A DNA stretch of 39,799 nucleotides from a virus. A program made the translations under genes and the position numbers. Below are positions 31,162 to 39,686 of the stretch, piece by piece (position 1 is the stretch's first letter; each line of letters opens with the position of its first letter). The stretch is taken from positions 1 to 39,799 of IMG/VR virus record IMGVR_UViG_3300022744_000058; one strand, 5' to 3'. A model generated the notes under the pieces. It was given only the letters and a program-made list of their open reading frames with translations, was not told the DNA's origin and did not search any database.

Positions 31162-31727
31162 ATTTCATAGACTTTGAAATGATCCAGCAAACCATTAGCA
31201 GCAAATTCACCAACAATCGTTCCAATAACAAGCGATTCTCTATTTGCAAACATGTTTCCAATCTGCAGCATCATCCATTGCTTAACCACTCTAGGTACAT
31301 TTGCCGCATTGATATATCCAGACTGATACCTAACCACTACAGAGTTCGCTCTGCCATCTTGTGTAGACGGGAAAGACTTTCCCGGCATTGGCAAACACCA
31401 GTGAGCGCTTGTACCTGCTGCGTTATCCAGCATATAGTCTTGCGGATCGAGTGTTTTCTGTACGCCTGCAGTGTCGTAGTACGTCACGCTGATGATTGAC
31501 GTTACATTCGGCCGAAGAATGATCGTGTCCGGGAAGTAATCTCTTGTTGCTTCGCGTGTCTGACTTATCATGCAGCGCTTGGTTAATCCTTCTGCCGCTT
31601 CCCTTGCAAACGTAATCAGCCCTGTTATGTAGTTGTCCTGATCAGCAGCGGTGTACTGCAAATGCTCTTTCGCTTCTGCAAGAGTAATCGGTTCAATTGT
31701 CGGAGCTGCAACCAGTTTATCTATCAT
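31158..31727 (-). CDS. Head-tail connector protein (gp6-like)
   Basis: A 189-residue protein from ATG 31727, whose start overlaps the previous stop (TGATG). The family pattern is present: EPITLAEAKEHLQ near the N-terminus, DNYITGLITFAREAAEGLTKR helix, and the late VPRVVKQWMMLQIGNMFANRE helix. This is the gp6/gp15-type connector that binds the portal. The open frame upstream of 31727 runs over the repeat gene and is not used. Confidence 0.88.
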   Translation of the reverse strand: MIDKLVAAPTIEPITLAEAKEHLQYTAADQDNYITGLITFAREAAEGLTKRCMISQTREATRDYFPDTIILRPNVTSIISVTYYDTAGVQKTLDPQDYMLDNAAGTSAHWCLPMPGKSFPSTQDGRANSVVVRYQSGYINAANVPRVVKQWMMLQIGNMFANRESLVIGTIVGEFAANGLLDHFKVYEI

Positions 31728-32992
31728 CAGTGTGTATACCGTTTCTGTATCTGCGTTCTGATTCGAGAACCATAATGTTTTCTGGCAACTGTTCCAATTC
31801 CATCTGGCGCTCTGGTATATGTAGTTACTGCCAGAAGGTCTGCATATCCTGTCGTGGTACATGCACCATTCGCAGCAAGTCGTATCCCTGTTGTCAGGAA
31901 AGCTGTGCCAGTAGTTACCGAGAATCCCGCTGCAGATAATCCTGCTGAACCTGTATTCAGATTAGCCGTTCCGGTTGATACTGCATTGCCGGAAGCCAGC
32001 AGCGTGATCTGTGTTGTAAGACTGGCGAATCCTGTTGTAACTGACTGCCCAGTTGCAGATAGTCCAGCAGATCCAGTTGTCAGACTTGCAGATCCTGTTG
32101 CTACTGAACTTCCTGATGCTGAAAGCGATATTGCTGTTAGCAGGCCACCTGTTCCGGTAGTGATAGCATTACCAGAACCAGACAGGGATATACCTGTTAG
32201 CAGGCTCGCCGTACCAGTAGCTACCGAACTACCACTTGCAGATAATCCAGCGCCAGCAGAAAGGTTAGCCGTGCCTGTAGTAACAGCATTACCTGATGCA
32301 GCTAGCTTTATGCTTGTCGCAAGTGCTGCCATTCCGGTAGCTACTGCAATCCCAGAAGCGGCAAGATTTATGCTGGTAGATAAGTTAGCGATACCAGTTG
32401 CTACCGATGATCCGCTTGCGCCAAGTAAAGCACCACCAGCCGCAACACCCTCTATATATAGATGGGCAAGATAAGTCTGGTTTGTTCCATTGCCAAGCTT
32501 GAAACGGGCAATCTGTGATGCAAACGTCTTGGTTACTTTGGTGTTGCCAGCAGGCCATGCCGCCGCTGTTAGTTCTGCATCGGTCGCATCCCGAAACTTT
32601 CCGCCTGCCGTTGTACCGTTTGCAACCAGAATTCCGAGTGACGTAGTATCGTCAAACAGTTCAATCTTGAGACCGGAACGTGCATATGAATTATCACCAG
32701 CAGCAATGCGTATATCGTGTGAACCAGAATTTGGCAGGTCTACCCGATACGTCAGAACATCTGATGCGGTTGTGTTAAAGCAAGTTCCCGCCAGGCGAGT
32801 ATCTATACTTGTACTGCGGTTTCGTGTCTGCGGGCCGCTAGTTCCGACCACTTCCCAGCCAACAGTAAATCCCTGCGGTGTTGTCCTCGGGTAATTTGCT
32901 GGAGTACCAAATAAAATCTCATACGTATGATCTGTGCCATCTGTGACGTATCCAGCAGTATTTCGGAAATTAATACCCTGCTTGATCGGCAT
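31727..32992 (-). CDS. Head-region protein with ten 20-residue repeats
   Basis: A 421-residue protein of unknown function. Residues 1-185 form a strand-rich domain (HTYEILFG; VDLPNSGSHDIRIAAGD) that looks like a jelly-roll or carbohydrate-binding fold. Residues about 191-391 contain ten repeats of 20-21 residues with consensus SGSSVATGTASLTTGISLAA. The end is basic (RKHYGSRIRTQIQKRYTH), possibly the anchoring part. The position between capsid-linked genes and connectors suggests a head decoration or neck fibre. No catalytic motif is visible. Confidence 0.65.
   Translation of the reverse strand: MPIKQGINFRNTAGYVTDGTDHTYEILFGTPANYPRTTPQGFTVGWEVVGTSGPQTRNRSTSIDTRLAGTCFNTTASDVLTYRVDLPNSGSHDIRIAAGDNSYARSGLKIELFDDTTSLGILVANGTTAGGKFRDATDAELTAAAWPAGNTKVTKTFASQIARFKLGNGTNQTYLAHLYIEGVAAGGALLGASGSSVATGIANLSTSINLAASGIAVATGMAALATSIKLAASGNAVTTGTANLSAGAGLSASGSSVATGTASLLTGISLSGSGNAITTGTGGLLTAISLSASGSSVATGSASLTTGSAGLSATGQSVTTGFASLTTQITLLASGNAVSTGTANLNTGSAGLSAAGFSVTTGTAFLTTGIRLAANGACTTTGYADLLAVTTYTRAPDGIGTVARKHYGSRIRTQIQKRYTH
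31820..32422 (-). repeat. Ten degenerate 60-63 bp coding repeats
   Basis: Tandem units encode the A-S-G-x-x-V-A/T-T-G pattern; GCA-AGT-GGT-like and GTA-GCT-ACT-GG-like DNA words recur every 60 or 63 bases. Units 3 and 8, and 1, 4 and 6, are closest to each other, which suggests internal duplication. Confidence 0.75.
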
Positions 32993-32997
32993 GATGA

Positions 32998-33420
32998 TTA
33001 CTCAATAGGCCAGAGAGACACCGGTTTGTCTATATAAGCCAGAATCTGGTCACAAGCGGTTATAATGGCCGCATAGCTTGATTTGTCTATAGTTACAAGC
33101 TGATTGGCTACCGTATTAAATGGTGTCATCAGGCTGGTAAACTCGGCAGCAGTTCCACCCCATACCGTCCACAGCGCAACCACTGCATTCCATGCAGAAG
33201 TATTCGCCTGTAATGTCGGAAGCCATCCTAGCCGTGTCTGATACGCTGTTGCTGCGGAACTCATATCACCAGCAATACTGGCAACCGTTGCAGATTGAGC
33301 TTGTGCCAAAGCCTTCCATGCCAGCGCATTCAACCTGAAGTCAGACTGCAATCCGTTCAGGTTTACAGATACCTGCGTCATGATATTTAATGCCTGCAAG
33401 CGAGTGAAAGGAACGGCCAT
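32998..33420 (-). CDS. Hypothetical helical structural protein
   Basis: A 140-residue, A/T/W-rich helical protein with almost no charge in its centre (AWKALAQAQSATVASIAGDM; AWNAVVALWTVWGG). No signal is seen. It lies between the cupin-like and repeat-protein genes in the head module and is likely a virion component or assembly aid. Its start is directly coupled to the upstream stop. Confidence 0.6.
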   Translation of the reverse strand: MAVPFTRLQALNIMTQVSVNLNGLQSDFRLNALAWKALAQAQSATVASIAGDMSSAATAYQTRLGWLPTLQANTSAWNAVVALWTVWGGTAAEFTSLMTPFNTVANQLVTIDKSSYAAIITACDQILAYIDKPVSLWPIE

Positions 33421-33788
33421 TACTCGCCCCTCTCTATCCAGCCATCACCCCACATGCACAGCACTTCTCCGATTTCATCATCACGTGCATGGATCAGTGT
33501 GAACTTGTGCTTGTAGTACTTTGGAATAGTGATGCGGTTCCCGATTGATCTGGTTGATCCAAGATCAGGTGCACCCATAACAAATCGCTCACGGGCCCCA
33601 TCAGGGGATTCTGTCTCTACTTCAAAAATCCCCTGCGTTACCAGAGCAACATGGTCATAACTATGCTCATGCAGCGGGATAACAGAATCAATCCCTGTTA
33701 CCACATTAGAACGAAACTGTATCCCGCACTCTGCATACATATTTATGACGCGGCTTCCGTCACGCTCAATGCAATCAATGCAGGACAT
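33420..33788 (-). CDS. Cupin-fold protein in the head module
   Basis: A 122-residue protein with a single cupin barrel. The first motif PLHEHSYDHVALVTQGIFEV lies at about residues 38-57 with H39, H41 and a candidate acidic ligand. The second, ITIPKYYKHKFTLIH, is at about 86-100 with H94. The histidines could bind a metal ion. Cupins in phage structural operons are known in decoration or receptor proteins, but an enzymatic role cannot be excluded. Overlaps both neighbours by one base. Confidence 0.65.
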   Translation of the reverse strand: MSCIDCIERDGSRVINMYAECGIQFRSNVVTGIDSVIPLHEHSYDHVALVTQGIFEVETESPDGARERFVMGAPDLGSTRSIGNRITIPKYYKHKFTLIHARDDEIGEVLCMWGDGWIERGE

Positions 33789-34225
33789 TAATTATCTTCT
33801 TGCATCGTGAATGATCCTGCTGGGAAACTTGGAGCAGAATCACCGTTGTTGATTGTCTTGCTAGCGGTCAACGCACCGTAATAGGTCATATTTCCACCGG
33901 ATGCCGCATCGAACACAGCCCAGTGCGTCACCACTCCCCAGTTAGCTGTAGGGGCAGGGAATGTAATTGCAACATTGTTGCTGGTAGTGCCAGATGTTCC
34001 TGTGCTTGCCGTAGTTGTTCCTGCTCCTTGCGTACCTGCAAAGTTAGCCAATGAGCATGTAACTGCTACCCGTGCATAACTACCACCAGTTACTTCAGTT
34101 CCGGTTCCTGTTTCAGTAGATGCCGCAGTAAACAATGCAAAATAAGCGGTAGTAGGCGTATATGCCTGACCACGCCAGAGACTGTCGATGCACTTGTTTT
34201 CCATAAAGTCTGTTTTCGATGCCAT
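33788..34225 (-). CDS. Conserved phage structural protein
   Basis: A 145-residue protein with the widely seen start MASKTDFMENKCIDSLWRGQ, then TGTEVTGGSYARVAV, ITFPAPTANWGVVTHWAVFD and the ending SFPAGSFTMQ. Homologous phage proteins of this style are often labelled tail fibre, but here the gene lies next to the major capsid gene and more likely encodes a head decoration or appendage subunit. Strand-rich and low in charge. Confidence 0.7.
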   Translation of the reverse strand: MASKTDFMENKCIDSLWRGQAYTPTTAYFALFTAASTETGTGTEVTGGSYARVAVTCSLANFAGTQGAGTTTASTGTSGTTSNNVAITFPAPTANWGVVTHWAVFDAASGGNMTYYGALTASKTINNGDSAPSFPAGSFTMQEDN

Positions 34226-34227
34226 TG

Positions 34228-34413
34228 CTAACCCTCCATATTTTCGGCATACGCAACTGCATCCGGGTCGGCATCAACTACGCCTATCTCTTGCAGCTTC
34301 GTCATCAATTCCTGTTCAAGCTCAATCACCTCTCCGGGCTGGTATGTTTTTCCTTCAAACACCCAAGCAGAGAGCACACGCGCCCTTCCGGGCCGTTCCG
34401 TTTTTTTCTTCAT
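34228..34413 (-). CDS. Small hypothetical protein after the capsid gene
   Basis: A 61-residue protein, starting with a basic run (MKKKTERPGRAR) and ending acidic. The middle (FEGKTYQPGEVIELEQELMTK) looks like a small barrel seen in short proteins encoded after phage capsid genes. A terminator stands 14 bp before its ATG, so it depends on read-through. Function unknown. Confidence 0.6.
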   Translation of the reverse strand: MKKKTERPGRARVLSAWVFEGKTYQPGEVIELEQELMTKLQEIGVVDADPDAVAYAENMEG

Positions 34414-34427
34414 GATTTTTTGGCAAT

Positions 34428-34451
34428 AAAAAAGGGAGCCGAAGCTCCCTT
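34428..34451 (-). terminator. Intrinsic terminator after the major capsid gene
   Basis: Minus strand AAGGGAGC-TTCG-GCTCCCTT stem (34451 to 34432), 8 bp with a UUCG loop, followed by TTTTTT (34433 to 34428). It lies 20 bp after the capsid stop and would give a strong 3' end to the most-needed mRNA. Confidence 0.9.
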
Positions 34452-34471
34452 GTTTTGAAGTGACTTAAGTA

Positions 34472-35674
34472 TTAAGTAGCGCTGTGCTGATACAGTTTTA
34501 CTGCTGCGGTATCCAGCAAGTTTCCACCGGTACGCGCCCATGCCAGAAAGCCAACCTGCCCCTTTGATGCGAACGGCGAATCATCGAATCGGAACAGAGT
34601 AAACTGCATCGCGTCACGGATTTGATACTTGCTGAAGTCGCCGAATGCAATCGACTTGGCATTGGCAGCAGGCACAGGCATATCGTTGTTGATTTGAACA
34701 GCGTATCCAAGTACGTTATCTACCAGAGCACCAGCGATACCAGCGTCATAGCTTGGTGTCCAGATCGGACGACCACTGGTGTCCTTGATCTTGCGAATAA
34801 CCTTGCGTACAGATTGCGAGAACATGAACTTAAAGTTAGCTTCATGGTACGCAATATCCACTGAATCAATCAGATCAACCAAATCGTCGTAAATGACTGT
34901 CAGTGTCTGACCAGTTGTACCTGTCTTGCCAACGGTTGCAGCGGTAACCAATCCACGCGGCTGTGCAGCACCAGTACCAGTCGTGAAACCGACATTGCTG
35001 ATGCGACCAATACGATCCGTCAGGCGCTGGCGAACCAGTCCTTCAATGTCAATATTGGCGTCTTGCAGCAGTTCAATAGGAATCGTGATGATCTTGGACG
35101 ATGCTTTGAACACGTTCAATGCAACGGTTCCGAAAGTAGGATCAGCAGAATTGGCGGCCACGTTTTCAGCAACCCACTCACCAGTCTCTGATGTTCCGTC
35201 AGTCGTCGGGAAGTTCATCGGATTTCCTTGAGCGGTCGTAATCTGGCTGGCTACATTCCGCATACCTGCGTAGCTTTTCAGCGCATCAACATAAGCCGAA
35301 GCAATCTCGGTCTGAACGGTAAAGCCACCTTCAGAACCAGTCGTTGTGCTCGTAGTGTTGACGATCTTCCATTCTTCTGGGGTGATAGCCTTGAATCCAT
35401 CGCGCAGAAACTTCTTGTAAATGGCACGATGTGGGGTATCTTTCTTCTCATCCTTGACTTCGCGCTCGATCACAACGTCAGCAGCATTTTCCATGTTGAC
35501 CTTATGCGCCTGAATTTGCGAATCCAGCAATTCGATTTTGTCAGCGATAGAATCAAAAGATTCTTTTTCCTCTTTAGTCCAAATCTTTCCGCCAGCTTTT
35601 TCCAGCATAGCGTTAGCCTGACGTGCGTATTCCTGACGATGACCAGTCAATTCTTTCATTGCGGTAATATCCAT
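34472..35674 (-). CDS. Major capsid protein (HK97 fold)
   Basis: A 400-residue HK97-type capsid protein. Residues about 1-100 are the coiled-coil delta/scaffold domain (TGHRQEYARQANAMLEKAGG; FDSIADKIELLDSQIQAHK) that the protease removes. The mature part begins near GFKAITPEEWKIVNT and contains the E-loop (WVAENVAANSADPTFGTVAL) and the usual late motifs DTSGRPIWTP and GYAVQINNDMP. ATG 35674 has AGGAG 10 nt before; a TTG at 35683 is closer to that site and cannot be excluded. Confidence 0.93.
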   Translation of the reverse strand: MDITAMKELTGHRQEYARQANAMLEKAGGKIWTKEEKESFDSIADKIELLDSQIQAHKVNMENAADVVIEREVKDEKKDTPHRAIYKKFLRDGFKAITPEEWKIVNTTSTTTGSEGGFTVQTEIASAYVDALKSYAGMRNVASQITTAQGNPMNFPTTDGTSETGEWVAENVAANSADPTFGTVALNVFKASSKIITIPIELLQDANIDIEGLVRQRLTDRIGRISNVGFTTGTGAAQPRGLVTAATVGKTGTTGQTLTVIYDDLVDLIDSVDIAYHEANFKFMFSQSVRKVIRKIKDTSGRPIWTPSYDAGIAGALVDNVLGYAVQINNDMPVPAANAKSIAFGDFSKYQIRDAMQFTLFRFDDSPFASKGQVGFLAWARTGGNLLDTAAVKLYQHSAT

Positions 35675-35701
35675 TTTCAACAATCTCCTATATAAAATTA
35701 A

Positions 35702-36406
35702 TTAGCGTATGCCAAGCAACTGCAATCGCTTCTCTGCGTTCGCCTGTACTTCCTGCCACTCATTGACGTTAAAGTCTGCTGCTGGCTTTGGCGCATTGTC
35801 ATAAACAGATAAATCGAATCTGTTGCTGGCAATATTTCCTTCCACAACGGAATCGGCGAATCCCATTGCTACTGCTTCCTCTGCATTCATCCACGTCTCA
35901 GCATTCATCAGCGCTGCGATCTCTTCAGCAGGCTTACCTGTCTTGCTGACGTAGTCATTGATAATTGTCTGGTCAATCTTGTCCAGCAGGCTTGCCATCT
36001 TGGTCATGTCTGCTTTATTCCCGACAGCAATACCCCAAGCGTTGTGCACCATGAACATTGATCCGGTAGCGATATTCAGCTTGTTGGCTGATGTGGCAAC
36101 ATACGTTGCAGCACTGGCCGCAAGACCGTCAACGTAGGAAGTGACATTGCCATGCGCCTTGATAGCCGTGGCCATCGCCCTTGCTTCGAATACATCACCG
36201 CCTGGACTATTGATTCGCAGATTGACTGTTTTGCCTTTTGCTGACTCCAGTGCCTGAATCAGGGTCATGGCGCTGATGCCGTAGTACCCGGACGAATCAA
36301 TCGCGTCATACAGGTAAATGGTTGTTGCCGTGTCCGTAGACTCAGCGCGTAGTTCAGGCTTGCTGGTTGTCTGGCCCCGCATTAGTGCCAGTATCTTTTG
36401 GTTCAT
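35702..36406 (-). CDS. Prohead protease, ClpP/S14 type
   Basis: A 234-residue ClpP-like serine protease. The oxyanion region is LRINSPGGDVFEA (63-75), the catalytic Ser is S98 in GLAASAATYVA and the His is H121 in FMVHNAWG; the Asp should follow near residue 170. It removes the capsid delta domain during maturation. ATG 36406 with GGAGGGG is chosen; the gene overlaps the portal end by 53 bp in another frame. Confidence 0.92.
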   Translation of the reverse strand: MNQKILALMRGQTTSKPELRAESTDTATTIYLYDAIDSSGYYGISAMTLIQALESAKGKTVNLRINSPGGDVFEARAMATAIKAHGNVTSYVDGLAASAATYVATSANKLNIATGSMFMVHNAWGIAVGNKADMTKMASLLDKIDQTIINDYVSKTGKPAEEIAALMNAETWMNAEEAVAMGFADSVVEGNIASNRFDLSVYDNAPKPAADFNVNEWQEVQANAEKRLQLLGIR

Positions 36407-37619
36407 TAGCCCCTCCAATCGGGTCATAAATTTCATCACCGCCGGCAATTGACGGCAGGTTGTTAATCTTTCTGATCTCGTTAAGCGTCATCCATCCCGG
36501 CCCTTGTGATCCGCCTCTAGCCTGACGCAATGATTCTCCCTCTGCCTTGGCATCGCCTTTCAGCAAACCTTTCAGATTGAATTCGACAAACATATCGCTC
36601 TGTGTATCGAACAGTTTTCTATTCAGTTCGTCCTGAATGCGCTTCAAGTATCGCGAGAGAGTGAACCGGACAAAGCCGATGGTCATCTGCTCGATACCGG
36701 TACCCCATGAAGTGGTTGTTTCCTGTGCGCCGATCATGAACGGCGGCACACCGAACGCTCTGGCAATGTCGATAACCTGATACTTGCGACTGGCAAGAAG
36801 CTCTGCATCTACTGAAGACATGCTCAATTCCTGCACATCCATTCCTTCAGTAAGCACCATTGGTGATCCGTAATTCGATATTCCGGTGTACTTCTCTTTC
36901 CAGCGATTACGCAATGCCTGAACCTGTTCCTCAGTGAGTACCCCGGGAGCCTTCAGCGCGTGCTTGGTTGTCACACCATTACTGAAGAAATTCTCGCTGT
37001 GATTGTCTGAAGCGATAGCGATACGAATAGATGAAGCGGCATCACTGATTACCGATCTGCTTGTGCCAGTAGTTCCGTCATATCCTGCACCCGGTATATG
37101 CAACATACGGAAGTCAGGTATTACCCGTTCCTTCTTGCTTCCGACAACCTTATAAATAATGTGCCCGTCTTCCAGAACCACCGGAGTTACCGTAGCCGGG
37201 TGCAATGGAACAAGTCTTGATACATTACCGAAGCCATCACGGATGATCTCTGTATAAGCATCGCCACGTAACGCTACGCATCTGATCCACCACTCAACCA
37301 TTGCCGATGCTGTCCATGCAGGGCATGGCTCTACATTCAGTAATGTGGATAGCGGTGTCTTTACCCTCTCCCGATCTTCTTCACCAATATTCCGGTATAT
37401 ATGTATCGGAAGGCTTGCAATAGTTCCGCCCAGTATCTGGATACATGCCGATACTGCGGATACCTGCATGGCGGTCTGTTCGTTTACTGCTATGCTCCCA
37501 GCATTTACACCGAACAGTTCCAATACCTTCGGATCTCCGGAAATGACCAGCGTAGAATCATTGCGGAAAGCAGACTTCACGCGCCCGACAAGACGCTGAA
37601 AGAATCCTTGCTTTTCCAT
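36354..37619 (-). CDS. Portal protein (HK97 type)
   Basis: A 421-residue portal of the HK97 family. Characteristic parts: AVNEQTAMQVSAVSACIQIL (about 43-62), the wing region, the FGVPPFMIGA motif (about 302-311) followed by TSWGTGIEQM, and the stem helix FTLSRYLKRIQDELN. It forms the 12-subunit vertex ring through which DNA is packed and released. It starts next to the TerL stop. Confidence 0.95.
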   Translation of the reverse strand: MEKQGFFQRLVGRVKSAFRNDSTLVISGDPKVLELFGVNAGSIAVNEQTAMQVSAVSACIQILGGTIASLPIHIYRNIGEEDRERVKTPLSTLLNVEPCPAWTASAMVEWWIRCVALRGDAYTEIIRDGFGNVSRLVPLHPATVTPVVLEDGHIIYKVVGSKKERVIPDFRMLHIPGAGYDGTTGTSRSVISDAASSIRIAIASDNHSENFFSNGVTTKHALKAPGVLTEEQVQALRNRWKEKYTGISNYGSPMVLTEGMDVQELSMSSVDAELLASRKYQVIDIARAFGVPPFMIGAQETTTSWGTGIEQMTIGFVRFTLSRYLKRIQDELNRKLFDTQSDMFVEFNLKGLLKGDAKAEGESLRQARGGSQGPGWMTLNEIRKINNLPSIAGGDEIYDPIGGANEPKDTGTNAGPDNQQA

Positions 37620-39331
37620 TACAGAACGACAAACCCTTGCTTCATGATGCGAGTATCTTCTTCCTTCAATGCCACAGCCCTTGCCATAGCCATGAACGCA
37701 GCAATACCGCCGTCAATTTTCTGATGTGCTTTCTGCTTCACTGGAATCATCAATCCTTTCTTGCTAGGCTTGCCAACCATATTGGAAAAGCACCAGTTAG
37801 TTATCTCATTCCCATCATGATGAAACCGGCCATCTTTCAAGGCGGCTGTCAGTTCATCAACAGGTACGGCAAAGTTGGTAGAATTCTGAATAAACTCAAC
37901 GCATTCAATACCTTCCTCCATATACTGCTGTACCATATGGGTAGCATTGAACGGGTCGTATACGATCTCTGTAGGCTTGTACTCAGCAGCAAGCAACAGG
38001 GTTTCTGCTATGATCTGGTCGAAGTCGACAGTCGCACCATCAGTCTGTGTGAGCAGGCCCATCTTCACCCACTTCACATAACTTGACCGGTTCGTTCCGT
38101 ATTCCTCAATCGCGTCTTCCGGTAGCCAGTACTTTCCGAACAGGTAGTAATGTGGCTGTCCATTCACCTGCTTCCTGAACAGGATCTGCAGCGTAGAAAG
38201 GTCAACCTTGCTGGCCAGATCAAATGCAAACCAGCAATCTTCACCCTTCAATTCATCCATGCTCAGCATCGGATCTGCTGCTAATGTCCACAGCTGCATG
38301 TTCACCAGCCCGGACATAACATTCGTCCAGACATTCAGATGCTTCGTCTTAAACTTGTTTTGCTGTACCGGATTGAGTAGCGCCTGACGCTGTTGCGCTT
38401 GCAGCCATTCTTCTTCTACCGATACACCATAGTTCGGGTTTGCCTTGATTAACGACTTAGGATCAGACCAGTCGTCATCGTCATCTATCCCGTAAATACA
38501 ACCATATAGCTGATTATTCTCAAGTGTTTTATCAAGTACTTTCCGTACTTCATCATGCTTGTCATGGCATGGCCCGGCTATGTTCGCCCCGGCCGTTGTA
38601 ATGATTACGATCATGGGCTGCTCACGCGCACCCATACCCGTCTCCATCGTGTCGTACAGGATAGGCGTGTTGTGCTCGTGGTATTCGTCAATGATCGCGC
38701 AGGACGGACTTGCACCGTCACCCGGATTGCCAATCACCGGCTCGAACTTGCTTGCGTCTCGAAACCGAACCAGTGTCTTGGCGTTAACAGACACGCCCAA
38801 CACATCTGCGAATTCTTTATTCAGCAGCATCATCTGTCTGGCCGGCTTGAATACTTCCCATGCCTGCCGCTCTGACGTTGCACCTGAATACACTTCACCA
38901 CCATGCTCTCCGTCAGCGGTCAGCATGTACAGCCCGATACCTGCAGCTATCGTAGACTTGGCATTCTTTCTAGGCACTTCCAGATAGATGACGTTGAACC
39001 GTCTCTTGCCATTAGCCTTCTTCTTCCAGCCAAACGGAACAATGATCTGGAAGCATTGCCATGGCTCCAGCTTGATGTCCTCATTCTTGGCAGCCCACTT
39101 ACCTTTGATGTGCGGCAGGTTCTCAATGAACCTGCATACCCTAGCTCCAGCGTCAGCATCAAACGTATACGGGTATTGCTTCTGTTTTGTTGCCTGCAGG
39201 TCATCAATATGACGCTGCACTGCCAGCTTTACATACTTGCTTGCCGGCACCTTCCCGGACAAAACATCAGCACAGTACTGTTCGGCCAGATTTGCATGAT
39301 CACGCGAATTCTTGATATGGGCTTTGCTCAT
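37619..39331 (-). CDS. terL: Terminase large subunit
   Basis: A 570-residue packaging motor. The ATPase has a Walker A-like RKNAKST at 121-127 following VIYLEVP, and Walker B with glutamate in SCAIIDEYHEH at 210-220. TTAG follows as the coupling motif. The nuclease half has CWFAFDLASKVDLSTL (about 346-361) with the first metal aspartate, and EIVYDPFNATHM near 452. It belongs to the HK97-like (cos-type) TerL group. It overlaps TerS by 32 bp. Confidence 0.95.
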   Translation of the reverse strand: MSKAHIKNSRDHANLAEQYCADVLSGKVPASKYVKLAVQRHIDDLQATKQKQYPYTFDADAGARVCRFIENLPHIKGKWAAKNEDIKLEPWQCFQIIVPFGWKKKANGKRRFNVIYLEVPRKNAKSTIAAGIGLYMLTADGEHGGEVYSGATSERQAWEVFKPARQMMLLNKEFADVLGVSVNAKTLVRFRDASKFEPVIGNPGDGASPSCAIIDEYHEHNTPILYDTMETGMGAREQPMIVIITTAGANIAGPCHDKHDEVRKVLDKTLENNQLYGCIYGIDDDDDWSDPKSLIKANPNYGVSVEEEWLQAQQRQALLNPVQQNKFKTKHLNVWTNVMSGLVNMQLWTLAADPMLSMDELKGEDCWFAFDLASKVDLSTLQILFRKQVNGQPHYYLFGKYWLPEDAIEEYGTNRSSYVKWVKMGLLTQTDGATVDFDQIIAETLLLAAEYKPTEIVYDPFNATHMVQQYMEEGIECVEFIQNSTNFAVPVDELTAALKDGRFHHDGNEITNWCFSNMVGKPSKKGLMIPVKQKAHQKIDGGIAAFMAMARAVALKEEDTRIMKQGFVVL

Positions 39332-39686
39332 CTTTCTTCTTGGCTTGTACCCGCGAACGGTCAGATGGTGTCATACCGAGCTTCCCGAGCAATGACTCGA
39401 TACGGGCAAATACCTTGATATCTATCTCTGTTGTGGATCTCGATAACGCCAGCGTCCTTGCCAGCGCTTCCACTACAATCCTATCTGCGTAACACAGCAC
39501 TCCCGGATACGATATTTCTATGATGTAGTTCCAGCATTCCAATTCTTCAGGAGTAAGTGACTCTGGAGCATTCCCGATTTCACCGTTATGTGCAGGCTCA
39601 TTCTTTCTATCAGCCAGCCTGCCAGCGTTATGCTTCAAAGAACCATTTAATTTCAATACATTAGTTGGCTTTCTTATGTTAGGCAT
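39300..39686 (-). CDS. terS: Terminase small subunit (P27 family)
   Basis: A 128-residue small terminase. The opening PNIRKPTNVLKLNGSLKHN and the following EPAHNGEIGNAPESLTPEEL-like stretch, then the helical oligomerisation part ALARTLALSRSTTEI and the late GKLGMTPSDRSRV, match P27-type TerS. It recognises the phage packaging site and hands DNA to TerL. First gene of the right-hand block. Confidence 0.92.
   Translation of the reverse strand: MPNIRKPTNVLKLNGSLKHNAGRLADRKNEPAHNGEIGNAPESLTPEELECWNYIIEISYPGVLCYADRIVVEALARTLALSRSTTEIDIKVFARIESLLGKLGMTPSDRSRVQAKKKDEQSPYQEFA

Noticed and set aside
31728-31862. N-terminal extension of the gp6-like connector protein
   Set aside because: It overlaps the repeat-protein gene and does not fit the family; ATG 31727 is coupled to the preceding stop.
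31854-32474. Plus-strand frame of 206 codons with regular V-A-x-P repeats
   Set aside because: It is the antisense image of the repeat-protein gene, so its regularity follows from that gene.
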